Below the pieces are notes generated by a model that worked only from the letters and a program-made list of their open reading frames with translations, was not told the DNA's origin and made no database searches. Made by a program: the position numbers and the translations under genes. Below, one piece after another: positions 44,677-53,259 of a DNA stretch of 64,000 bases. Numbering within the stretch: the stretch's first letter is position 1; every line of letters starts with the position of its first letter. The DNA comes from Iris pallida (Eukaryota > Streptophyta > Magnoliopsida > Asparagales > Iridaceae): positions 2,878,799 to 2,942,798 of the forward strand of contig JANAVB010010791.1 in the NCBI GenBank assembly GCA_029216955.1, given 5' to 3'.

Positions 44677-47411
44677 ATGGCACCGAAAACTTCCTCGCAA
44701 ACAAGGTACCCATTGTTTCTTAAATTTTTTCTATCCGAAACCCTAGAATTAATCTCGTGTGCAGTATGTTTCATTCATTGTTTTAATTGCAAGTATTTCG
44801 ATGGAAATTAAAGTCTTTTAAATCAAAATAGCACTCACGAACATAGGAGAATGTCTGTGTCGACGTGGACTGCCCGTTCTTCTAGCAGTCCAATCCTTAA
44901 CGTGGACTGCCAGAAGAATGGGCAGTCCGCAGTTACACAGGCTATGACTTGGACTGCCCAACTCTCTGGCAGTCCAACATACAGACTGGACTGCCAGAAG
45001 AATGGACAGTCCAAGTCACAGCATATGTAACTTTGGACTGCCCATTCTTCTGGCAGTCCAACATAGAAACTGGACTGCCAGAAGAATGGGCAGTCCAAAG
45101 TTACACATGTTGTGACTTGGACTGCCCATTCTTCTGGCAGTCCAACTTTCAGTCTGGACTGTCAGAGAGTTGGACAGTCCAAAACTAAACATTCTCTGAC
45201 CTGGACGATTGTTGGGCAGTCCATAGTTATACATTTTAATATCTAATTAAGATTAAATATTAGTCATGAGAAGAAGAGAAAGGAGAAGGACGTTGAGGCC
45301 GGGCCTGAAAGAAAACGTCCTACAGCATCAGATCGCAAGGCGCGTGCAGCTGGTAGAGTTCTTGATAAAGCGCTAACAATCAAAGAACCAGAACCAGTCT
45401 CACAGATAAGGACCCGTGGAACGAAACATGTTGCAAGTCGTTTGAAGAAGTCGGTGAATCGTCGTGATGATTCATCTTCTGATGATGATGTACCCGTTGC
45501 TTGAAAGAGAGGTGACGATGGATCCGGTCAATCCGGTCCTTCTCCTGCAGTCGAGGAAACGGAAGATACTGGCCCAATTGGTTGCTAGATATTGACGTCA
45601 ATCGAGAACCACATTTCTTATCAGATCTGGAAGGATCCGGTTAGTTGATTACCTTAAATATAGAATAATTATTCAAAAAAAATACTTGTACTCAATATCG
45701 AAAGTTTTTTTTTAGTTTTTTTATTTGCAGAAAAGCTCGCGCCTTTTGAGGGTAATAAACCATGAGAAGATGTGCAGTACGTGGGGATTTGACAAGTTGA
45801 AAGAGAGTGTGAAGGCAAAAATCACCCCCACCGGATTGCAAAATTTAGCAAAATACTCGTATCAGATATTGGACCACGCAATGATATCTGCGTTTGTGGA
45901 GCGTTGGCATCCAGAAACCAATAGTTTCCATTTCGCAGACGGAGAGTTGACAATCACCCTTGATGATGTGCACCACATTTTGGGGCTTAGAGTTGACGGT
46001 CGTCAAATAGCGATGGATTATTCTGAGGGTGACTTCAAGATGTATGATGAGCTGGTGGGACTGGTCGCCAATTCTCTTGGGGTTGAGACGGAGACTTTTG
46101 TCACCCTTCCCGAATTTAAGAAGTCATATGGAGTTCCGTTAAGTTTTTTGAAGAATACATTCTGTTCCGACGACTCCGACTCCGACGATGCTAGTGACGA
46201 CTCCGTGGCCCGGGCATACATACAGTTTATCCTAGGGGCCGTCGGCGTTACCGACAAGTCCGGGACCGCGATACATGCCAAATATCTAAACAATCTTACG
46301 AACTTGAATACTGTGGATCAAGTATCATTCGGAAGTGGTATCCTAGCACATCTCTACCGCGAGCTTGGTGCTGCATCTCGAGTCAAGTCGAAGACAATAG
46401 CTGGTTGCCAGAATAATACCGTATAGTGTTTATAGGTAATATAAAATTCTTGCGATAACGATGACATTATTATATTTTACATTTACAGGCGTGGATATAC
46501 GAGCATTTTCCAACGCTGAAGAGGGCGACTCTTAATAGAGATTATGATGAGCAGATGCCTAGGATGTGTAAATGGAAGCTGGCTAAGATAGATACCAGAC
46601 ATTCACATACGTTGGCAACCCTATGTGTCGCTCTAGAAGATATGAAGGCGAAGGAGGTGAAACAATTTGCACTATTTAGAGACATTAAGTTAAAGTAGCA
46701 TTTACGTACTACTATAGTTTTTCACATTGATTAATAATTCCTTAAGTAATGATTACATATTGTAGATTATTTGGGATCCATATCGGGATATACGAAATAC
46801 TACTCGTGCGGTGCAACCGGTTGCACTATTTAGAGGCCCGATATTTTGTCATGAAACTGAGGAGCCTCACATCCCAGACCGAGTGCTTCGTCAGTTTGGT
46901 TACGTACAGACTATCCCTAGCTCTTTAAAATTGAGGACTGCTGCCAAAGGAAAGAATGCAAGGACTTATGTCCCGCCGTACTACCCTTGAGGTTTTATGT
47001 TTTTCACTGAGTGGCAACGTCATGTTGTCGGTGAAACCATACGAACTCCGGCCGTGGAGATGTGGGATTGTAGTGAGGAGATGTCGGACATGGTATGATG
47101 TTGGATCCGGATAAGCGAAGTGCTAAAGTGCCGGTAGCAGCTCCTCTACCATCCAAGTCAGTATTATATGATGCACTGCAGAAGATGGTAAGTGTCGGTA
47201 ATCCAGTCTTGTATTGATGAGTATCAGTACCTAAAGTTATAATTTTTATTCGTGCATGCAGGCTTCGAAAGTTAAGAAGTTAGGGAAAAGTTTGATCATG
47301 TGCAAGGGCGAGAATTACAAAGATGTTGGCCTGCAGATGCAAAACATCACAGATGATTATCCATTTTTCGAAGAGGAGCGACGCACGAAGAGGCGTCATG
47401 ACCAAGAATGA
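44677..47411 (+). pseudogene. plant mobile domain (PMD) gene, multi-exon, with stops
   Basis: Exon 1 44677-44705 joins in phase to an exon from 45264 (lysine-rich, HEKKRKEKD, then acidic SSSDDDVPVA). The PMD core is at 45731-46426: ISAFVERWHPETNSFHFADG, TLDDVHHILGLRVDGRQI, GVPLSFLKNTF, then AYIQFILGAV. Clean GT/AG exons follow at 46489-46656 (AWIYEHFPTLKRATL) and 46766-47092 (IIWDPYRDIRNT, VLRQFGYVQTIPSSL). A last exon 47262-47411 ends in EEERRTKRRHDQE. In-frame TGA codons lie at 45502 and 46988, and there is a shift near 47093. PMD proteins (the MAIN/MAIL1 family in Arabidopsis) act in transposon silencing and genome maintenance, and PMD is common in plant transposons. The borders between 45580 and 45731 are unresolved. 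It sits inside the MULE, so it is transposon-borne. Confidence 0.8.
44866..45223. repeat. palindrome array 1 (nine units)
   Basis: 27-bp units start at 44866, 44903, 44950, 44987, 45034, 45071, 45118 and 45155, with a degenerate ninth at 45202. Each has arms TGGACTGCC / GGCAGTCCA around a 9-nt centre, cattcttct or its reverse complement agaagaatg; consecutive units mostly alternate in orientation. Spacers are 10-20 nt and also come in inverted pairs. The array lies wholly inside intron 1 of the PMD gene (44706-45263). Confidence 0.95.
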
Positions 47412-47710
47412 CTATGTGATTTATAACACTTTACTGACTTTGTGACTATGTGACTTATTGACTATGCGTATCTGAATACTCTGTGACTCTGTGTATGTGA
47501 CGAGTATTTATGAGTATCTGAATACTCTGTGACTATGTGACTTATTGACTATGCTACTCTGTGACTCTTGTGACTATGTGACTAGTATTATTCGTGACTC
47601 TTGTGACTAATTGAGCTCAATAGAGAAAAGTTTTATTCGTGACTCTTGTGACTATGTGAGTATCATTTTGTATCATTTTGACTGAATGTTGCAGTATGGA
47701 TGACTTATTG
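47412..47710. other. PMD 3' region, TGACTATGTG-type low complexity
   Basis: Dozens of gtgactatgtgactt / ctctgtgac words form a loose repeat from about 47410 to 47670. Likely 3' UTR of the PMD gene; no open frame. Confidence 0.6.
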
Positions 47711-48344
47711 ACTGAATGTTGCAATATGGACTGCCCAGGAAACTGGGCAGTCCAACTCACAGCAAGTATTGAGATGGACTGCCCAGTTTTCTGGCAGTCC
47801 ACATCTAACTCAATACTTACTGTGAGATGGACTGCCCAGTTTCCTGGCGGTCCACATGTTAATGTAGACTGCCAGGAAACTGGGCAGTCCAACTCAATAC
47901 TTGCTGTGAGTTGGACTGCCCAGTTTCCTGGCAGTCCACATTAACATGTGGACTGCCAGGAAACTGGACAGTCCAAATCAGAACTTGCTGTGTGTTGGAC
48001 TGCCCGGGAAACTGGACAGTCCAACCCACATCAAGTATTGAGTTGGACTGTCCAATTTCCTGGCAGTCCACATACTCATATGGACTGCCCAGTTTTCGGG
48101 CAGTCCAACTCACAGCAAGTATTGAGTTGGACTGCCCAGTTTCCTGGCAGTCTACATTAACATGTGGACTGCCAGGAAACTGGGCAGTCCAACTCACAGC
48201 AAGTATTGAGTTGGACTGCCCAGTTTTCTGGCAGTCCACATTAACATGTGGACTGCCAGAAAACTGGGCAGTCCATCTCACAGTAAGTATTGAGTTGGAT
48301 GTGGACTGCCAGGAAACTGGGCAGTCCATATTGCAACATTCAGT
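47711..48344. repeat. palindrome array 2 (fourteen units) with 28-bp inverted ends
   Basis: Units of 27-28 bp begin at 47727, 47775, 47828, 47865, 47912, 47949, 47996, 48044, 48081, 48128, 48165, 48212, 48249 and 48302. The arms are as in array 1, but the centre is cagtttcct or aggaaactg. The whole block is bounded by a perfect 28-bp inverted repeat, 47711-47738 against 48317-48344 (actgaatgttgcaatatgg...). It lies between the converging 3' ends of the PMD gene and the OTU domain. Spacers include repeated caactcacagcaagtattgag and acattaacatg. Confidence 0.95.
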
Positions 48345-48472
48345 AAATAATGATACTAACGATCCAAAATGATACTCATAAATACTTGTTGCATTAATCA
48401 ATACTTGATAGAAAATGATACTCATGAATACTTGTTACATTTATCACTACTTGATAGAAAATGATACAAAAT

Positions 48473-48582
48473 GATACTCATCCATATTGCAACATTCATA
48501 TACATCATGATACTCATCCATATTGCAACATTCATATACATCATGATACTCATCCATATTGCAACATTCATATACAAAATGA
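48473..48582. repeat. three 36-bp tandem repeats
   Basis: gatactcatccatattgcaacattcatatacatcat starts at about 48473, 48509 and 48545 (shown here only by its first words: gatactcatcc, atattgcaacattc). The motif atattgcaacattc also ends array 2, linking the two. Confidence 0.85.
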
Positions 48583-48699
48583 TCATCGTCTATACTTGTT
48601 ACATTCTTCTATGCAAAATGATACAAACTGTTACAAAATGTGATATATTGCAACGGTCTTCTATACAAAATGTGATATATTGCAACATTCTTCTATACA

Positions 48700-49374
48700 T
48701 CAGTTAATTAATACATCGTAGTGTCCCTCCGGCCTTGGTATAGGTTCCGCGTAATTCGTGATCTTGTAAGCATTTATAGCATCGGTGTATGGTGCTACCC
48801 AGACGATCGATTCTTCCGGAGTATGTTTATACCAAACTGACGCAGGGGGAGGTATAGGAGAGTGACCGATCAACCGCGGGATAACGAAGTAATTTTTGTC
48901 GAGTCCAATGGTATGTAGATTGGATATACTGTACTCTGTGGGAGGAGGGCACATTGGAAAGAATGTATTGTTGATGTTCTGGGAAAGAACGATAATTGGT
49001 AGCTTGTACTTGTTGGCGAATAGATATGCAGCAGATGGTACGTCCAAGTAATGTTCTGGTCCAGTGGTCTGGGTATCGCACGGAATGCTTGTCAACAATT
49101 CTCCAACATCTTCTTGGCCAAGTATTTTGCTGTAAAGTGGAAGACGAGACACCAACTCAGAATATAGCTCTGCTCTGACTTGTCTCCATCCGTCTTTGGG
49201 GGGGTAGCCTAGATGTCGTGCAAGCACATGAAATCCACAATAGTCGTCTTTCGGCACATCATCTATAGACCAAATATATTCCCGTATGGCGGGCAAAAAA
49301 GCACCAATGTACACATCAAGCTCTGTAACAACACTATTTTTCTGCATCTTTCTGTGAGTAGGGAGCTTGTTCAT
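48700..49374 (-). CDS. OTU-like cysteine protease domain, fused in frame to transposase across a TGA
   Basis: A 224-aa open frame with VPKDDYCGFHVLARHLGY: an Asp-x-x-Cys-Gly-Phe nucleophile loop typical of OTU proteases, then GWRQVRAELYSEL. Downstream segments PSAAYLFANKYKLPIIVLS and IPPPASVWYKH keep the OTU layout seen in plant MULE-linked proteins. At the place where the catalytic His normally precedes a final strand, the protein reads KNYFVIPRL, so His appears replaced by Tyr. OTU enzymes cleave ubiquitin chains; whether this one can is doubtful. The frame is identical to that of the upstream transposase: 31 open codons separate the transposase TGA (49470-49468) from the first Met here. 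It probably was the C-terminal part of one protein. Confidence 0.72.
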   Translation of the reverse strand: MNKLPTHRKMQKNSVVTELDVYIGAFLPAIREYIWSIDDVPKDDYCGFHVLARHLGYPPKDGWRQVRAELYSELVSRLPLYSKILGQEDVGELLTSIPCDTQTTGPEHYLDVPSAAYLFANKYKLPIIVLSQNINNTFFPMCPPPTEYSISNLHTIGLDKNYFVIPRLIGHSPIPPPASVWYKHTPEESIVWVAPYTDAINAYKITNYAEPIPRPEGHYDVLIN

Positions 49375-49467
49375 CCTCTTTGGAATAACTACACCTTCTA
49401 CGCTTCTTTCAATATGCTCAAAGAGTGAGGGTTCTCGCTTAGTATCCTGGAGCTTCTTCTTATGTGT

Positions 49468-51300
49468 TCATTTTGGCGGTCTACCCTTCGGAGCAATGAC
49501 AATAGATGGCTCATGTATATGACTACTTGTCGGATTGGCAAGTTCTTGGATTTTGAGCTCAATAGACCTCCTCTCAGGTTCTAGTGCGGCACACCATCTT
49601 GCATAAAGAAGTTTCATCTGTGGCATGGAAAAGAAATCATCATAAATGTCCACTATAGGCATGATCGACAGCTGTCTCCAACGTTGATCAACAACCACTA
49701 GTAGAATAGGTCTACATTGACGTCGATATTCGTTGATCTCGTGTGCACAAGGGAGGCCGAGACAAGTACGATATGTACAACCACATACTTCGGTATCGAA
49801 ACCGACTGAATTCGCACGACCAGTCTCATGAAGTAGTAAATTCAATGCAGAGTGGGACACTACATGGATTAAATCAGACAAGAGATGTTCTTTCTTATGT
49901 TGGTGCATCACAATATTGAGGCTCATCTCAAATGAAGCATTTATCTCGTTCACGGTCGAATTGGTCGTTTGATTGATTACTTCCCAAACTGACACAAAAC
50001 CCCCGACCGATGAACGAAGATGTCTTTTCAGTCTTGAATGTGATCCTTCGGCACGGTTGGTAGTGGTCGTACCGTAATGTTTCACCGTATTCGTCCATGC
50101 CAAGACAAAATTTTCTTTATGTGGATCAAGCCATGTGTCTTTGATATAAGATATACATGCCGGATTGCTCTTTTCCCACTGCTCTTTGAAGATGTACCAT
50201 GCTGCATCGAAAGTTTCCTTAGTACTTGCTCGCCATACAAGGGTCCAATCTCTGTAGAATTCTTCGAAGCGTTCCATGTCGACTTTGCCATCTACTTTCT
50301 TGAACTTTATCTTGCATTGTGCTTGAATATTTTGATTTACATGCCAAGTGCATAATAATCTACGAGCATAAGGAAATACGATATCAATAGCATTCATCAA
50401 TGCATATTTCCGGTCGGTGACAAAAACAGACGGCTCTCTCTGTCCAGTGTAAAGTGACTTCAACTTTTCTAAAGCCCATGTATAGTCCTCTACTGTTTCG
50501 TTCTTCATGAAACAAAAGGCAACTGAAAATGTTTTACCAGTAGAAGTGAACCCGACAATGTGAAAAAGAGGCATCTTGAATTTATTAGTCTTGTACGTGC
50601 AATCAATAACCAAGACATCGGCGAAGGACCGTGCCAATTGTGTGCAATCCGGATGGGACCAAAACATAGAAATGACTTCATTGCTCTGCGGAAGTCTTCT
50701 ATGGTATTCCACGTAATGATTTTCGGCAAGTACCTTCAACACTTGCTGCATCGCCATTCTTCTTTTTAGAGTATTTGTTCTCGACCTAGCTAGTGCATTG
50801 TATATTGTCCTCAAACTGGACTTGTTCTTATCATTCTTCTCACGCAGCACGGAATAAATTTCTTTAGGACCAACTCCGGAAGTTGACAATTCTTTAACTA
50901 ACTTTTTCTCATCGTCGTTCAATCTTCCAGCGTATGGATGACCAACAAGCGTGTCCGACACAGGATGATTGTGCATCCCATTCCTCACCACAACTGTCCA
51001 CTTCTCGTCATTTTTGCACCCCAATACTAACTTGAATGGAAAACCACATTTCCTTGTCCCTGCCGCTTTCTTCGGAGTTTTTATTACGAGAAGTTCATCT
51101 TTTTTACGATGATCCCTATACTGCCTACCTCTTTCACAACCAAGATCTACAGTTTTTCGATTCGGCCGGTACCGTAACGACCTTGAAATGACAAGGATTG
51201 TCTTTGATCGCCTTCCAACTTCTCTGCACCATTCTAATGCTTCGTCGTAAGATTCAAAAACCATATCCGTCGAGAATATAGTCCTCATATCAAGGTACAT
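49468..51300 (-). CDS. MULE transposase (FAR1/MuDR-like)
   Basis: 610 codons without interruption. The N-terminal zinc region (Cys55, Cys85, His110, His112, ending GMHNHP) resembles the FAR1/WRKY-GCM1 DNA-binding domain. The catalytic triad is Asp233 (VLVIDCTYKT), Asp296 (VFVTDRKYA) and Glu418 (TTNRAEGSHSRLKRHL), with the CTWHVNQNI helix between. The SWIM zinc finger is Cys506-x-Cys508 ... Cys518-x-His520. MULE transposases cut both strands at the inverted ends and insert with 9-11-bp duplications. Upstream, an acceptor ttgtag at 51316 precedes GGCACC, five codons before this ATG and in frame. An N-terminal exon therefore probably extends the protein (see 51748-51852). It ends at TGA 49470-49468, after which the same frame continues into the OTU domain. 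Confidence 0.92.
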   Translation of the reverse strand: MYLDMRTIFSTDMVFESYDEALEWCREVGRRSKTILVISRSLRYRPNRKTVDLGCERGRQYRDHRKKDELLVIKTPKKAAGTRKCGFPFKLVLGCKNDEKWTVVVRNGMHNHPVSDTLVGHPYAGRLNDDEKKLVKELSTSGVGPKEIYSVLREKNDKNKSSLRTIYNALARSRTNTLKRRMAMQQVLKVLAENHYVEYHRRLPQSNEVISMFWSHPDCTQLARSFADVLVIDCTYKTNKFKMPLFHIVGFTSTGKTFSVAFCFMKNETVEDYTWALEKLKSLYTGQREPSVFVTDRKYALMNAIDIVFPYARRLLCTWHVNQNIQAQCKIKFKKVDGKVDMERFEEFYRDWTLVWRASTKETFDAAWYIFKEQWEKSNPACISYIKDTWLDPHKENFVLAWTNTVKHYGTTTTNRAEGSHSRLKRHLRSSVGGFVSVWEVINQTTNSTVNEINASFEMSLNIVMHQHKKEHLLSDLIHVVSHSALNLLLHETGRANSVGFDTEVCGCTYRTCLGLPCAHEINEYRRQCRPILLVVVDQRWRQLSIMPIVDIYDDFFSMPQMKLLYARWCAALEPERRSIELKIQELANPTSSHIHEPSIVIAPKGRPPK

Positions 51301-51315
51301 AGGAAATGGGGTGCC

Positions 51316-51747
51316 CTACAATAAATTTCTGATTTTTTTAATAACTAAATCAACGACAAGTGCAAAGACAATATCCAATTCAGGACTCACATTGTAGTTA
51401 AACTAGACTGCCAGAAATTCTGACAGTCCTAAGTGGTTGATGGACTGCCAGAAAGTGTGGCAGTCCAGTTGAATAGGGTATGAACACTTGGACTGCCACA
51501 CTTTCTGGCAGTCCATACTACTTTATGGACTGCCAGGAAGTGTGGCAGTCTAGGTGTTCATACCCTATTCAACTGGACTGTCACACTTTCTGGCAGTCCA
51601 TAGTACTTTATGGACTGCCAGAAAGTGTAACAATCCAGTGGAGCAGAAGATTAACTTCTGGACTGTCTCACTCTCTGGCAGTCCACCAAGTACATGGGAC
51701 TGCCTGAATGTGTGGCAGTCCAAATGTCGACTACGAATTGGTTCCAC
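51316..51747 (-). other. inferred intron 1 of the transposase gene
   Basis: Donor after TAC at 51748 (GTGGAA) and acceptor TAG at 51316-51318. The intron of 432 bp contains all of palindrome array 3. The donor is not a strong consensus (GTGGAA), so the border is an inference supported by the phase. Confidence 0.5.
51404..51722. repeat. palindrome array 3 (eight units)
   Basis: 27-28-bp units at 51404, 51441, 51489, 51526, 51574, 51611, 51659 and 51695. The arms are TGGACTGCC / GGCAGTCCA, the centre acactttct or agaaagtgt. The block 51441-51515 is repeated as an inverted copy at 51526-51600 around a 10-nt centre (tactacttta), including its 21-nt spacer. Lies between the inferred first exon and the main exon of the transposase gene. 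Confidence 0.95.
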
Positions 51748-51852
51748 GTAAGTAGGTCGGGGACCTACCGAAACTTCTTCCGAGAAAATATTGTGTTCTT
51801 CGGAAGGACCAGATTGATCGATTGCTACATTTAACGTTCCTATTTCTTTCAT
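51748..51852 (-). CDS. probable N-terminal exon of the transposase gene
   Basis: ATG at 51852 followed by 35 codons (MKEIGTLNVAIDQSGPS ... VSVGPRPTY) up to GTGGAA. Spliced to 51315 it continues in frame as GTPFPMYLDMRTIF. Acidic and without a recognised domain. Depends on the inferred intron. Confidence 0.5.
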
Positions 51853-52167
51853 ATTTCCTACATTATGATAACACCTTCAATAATTAGGAATGAACAAATT
51901 TTAAAACAAATAGTGTCATCTAGTAGTCGAAATTATACCGAGTACTAGAAATATTCGTTGATAATTATTCTACGTTTGAAGACAAGAAGATTGAGCGGGG
52001 GACAAGAAGAATATTCTAGGGTTCTTGGTTCTTGGAAAAGTGGAAATGAAACTTTGGAGAAGAAGAAGACAAAAGGAAAAAAATTCTTTTTCACTTTTAT
52101 ACTACAAAGTGGGATAGCCATGATAACTTTTTCCAATGGCAAACTTGTAGATAAACCAAAAAAAAAT

Positions 52168-52210
52168 GGGCTAGCCTTGATAACAATTGGATGTGCCCAT
52201 ATAAAAAGCC
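52168..52210 (-). repeat. right terminal inverted repeat of the MULE
   Basis: gggctagccttgataac ... cccatataaaaagcc, inverted match to 44377-44419, followed by ten As. Confidence 0.82.
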
Positions 52211-52221
52211 AAAAAAAAAAC

Positions 52222-52440
52222 ATTGCACATTTCTTCACTCTAATCCATAAATTTAAGTAGTATCTCCCCTCAAAATGCGCACACACTGCTATGATCTCCC
52301 AAATACTAACAACAGGAACATCTAAGAAAACACAAATAATGTGGCAACAATCAACATACACAAAAAAATGTAGTAAAGGTGCAATTTTCTAAAGAGAAAA
52401 ACAACATATATGGCAATGGTGGTAAGCACACAGTCATCAA
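52222..52440 (+). repeat. direct repeat X, right copy flanking the MULE
   Basis: Same orientation as 44034-44245 with shared words attgcacatt, ctcccctcaaaatg, catctaa and gtgcaatttt. It directly follows the A-run at the right MULE end. Confidence 0.75.
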
Positions 52441-53251
52441 GACCCAGTACGTAGAAGCTAGAGAGGAGCAAGAAAGTCGACATCTTTGGAGCATCCAAAG
52501 AAGAAAAAATGGAATGGATCGGAAAAAAAAAATCACATACCTATAAGAAAGAAGTAAGGAGTGGAGATTGGAGAATGATGGCCGAAGAGTCCGAGTCCTT
52601 TTTACTTTCTTAGGGACGACAAACGAAGAAGCTTGGGGTGCGGTGTGATGTCCCCTCGGGGCCTCGGAATCACCAAAACTGTACCGCTGCTACAGTAGCG
52701 TACGGTTTGAAGGACCGGAGATTGACGCCAATGTACTTGGTCTGGTCAAACCGATTCAATTGGATTAATATAAGTTGTCCAAATTCGATAAAGAAAATTG
52801 TATTTACAATTAGCTTCTTAAAAAAAAATAATGACACAACATTGACTTAGTTAGAAAAAGCTACCGATTTACGGGTCAAATATTCGAACCGTCCGATCTG
52901 ATTTTTAAAGCACTGTCAATACCAATTAAACACCTAACAAAGGAATTGCATTATATATTCAAAAGTTACCTAATATATTATATTGAGCAAACGACGGATT
53001 CCTTGATTGGTTTCATTAATTTCTTTTGAAAAATTACACTTTACATTGATTTTTCTTTTCGATGCTTTAAATGCAAAAAAAAAATGGAAAGAAAAGTGAA
53101 TACTTTTCCATCCGGATGAACAATTATAATCGCTCTCCACTATTTATGTCTACCATGCAACGAATGTATAATGGTGATTCGACCATATGTTTTGGACTTT
53201 CATGATGGTCACCAAATGTACCTAAACTAGAGACGTCGTATGTGCCGAGGA
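52441..53251. other. non-coding spacer
   Basis: AT-rich with poly-A runs. No gene or repeat recognised. Confidence 0.5.
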
Positions 53252-53259
53252 TAGCCGGC

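Larger units (their letters stand above)
44377..52210. mobile_element. Mutator-like element with PMD gene, transposase-OTU gene and palindrome arrays
   Basis: Inverted ends of 43 bp: 44377-44419 (ggctttttatatggacac ... ggctagccc) and 52168-52210 in reverse complement, 39 of 43 positions equal. Outside are 8 A at 44369-44376 and 10 A at 52211-52220, compatible with a 9-bp all-A (or g/a-A8) target duplication, though an A-run cannot prove it. The element holds a PMD gene on the plus strand, a MULE transposase and OTU domain on the minus strand, and three palindrome arrays. It looks like a coding-capable MULE that has begun to decay, because the transposase frame is intact but the PMD gene and the transposase-OTU junction carry stops. 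Confidence 0.82.

Noticed and set aside
44677..47411. PMD gene as a cellular MAIN/MAIL1-type gene
   Set aside because: It sits between MULE inverted ends together with a transposase, has a palindrome array in its intron and contains stops; it is transposon-borne.
47617..48425. Open frames of 90-190 codons with WTAQFPGSPH-type repeats
   Set aside because: These are palindrome array 2 read in different frames on both strands; the repeated peptide is a by-product of the DNA repeat.
44866..51722. CRISPR-like arrays (27-bp palindromic repeats with 10-21-nt spacers)
   Set aside because: The setting is plant nuclear DNA, the spacers are too short and themselves repeated or inverted, units alternate in orientation, and no cas genes are present.
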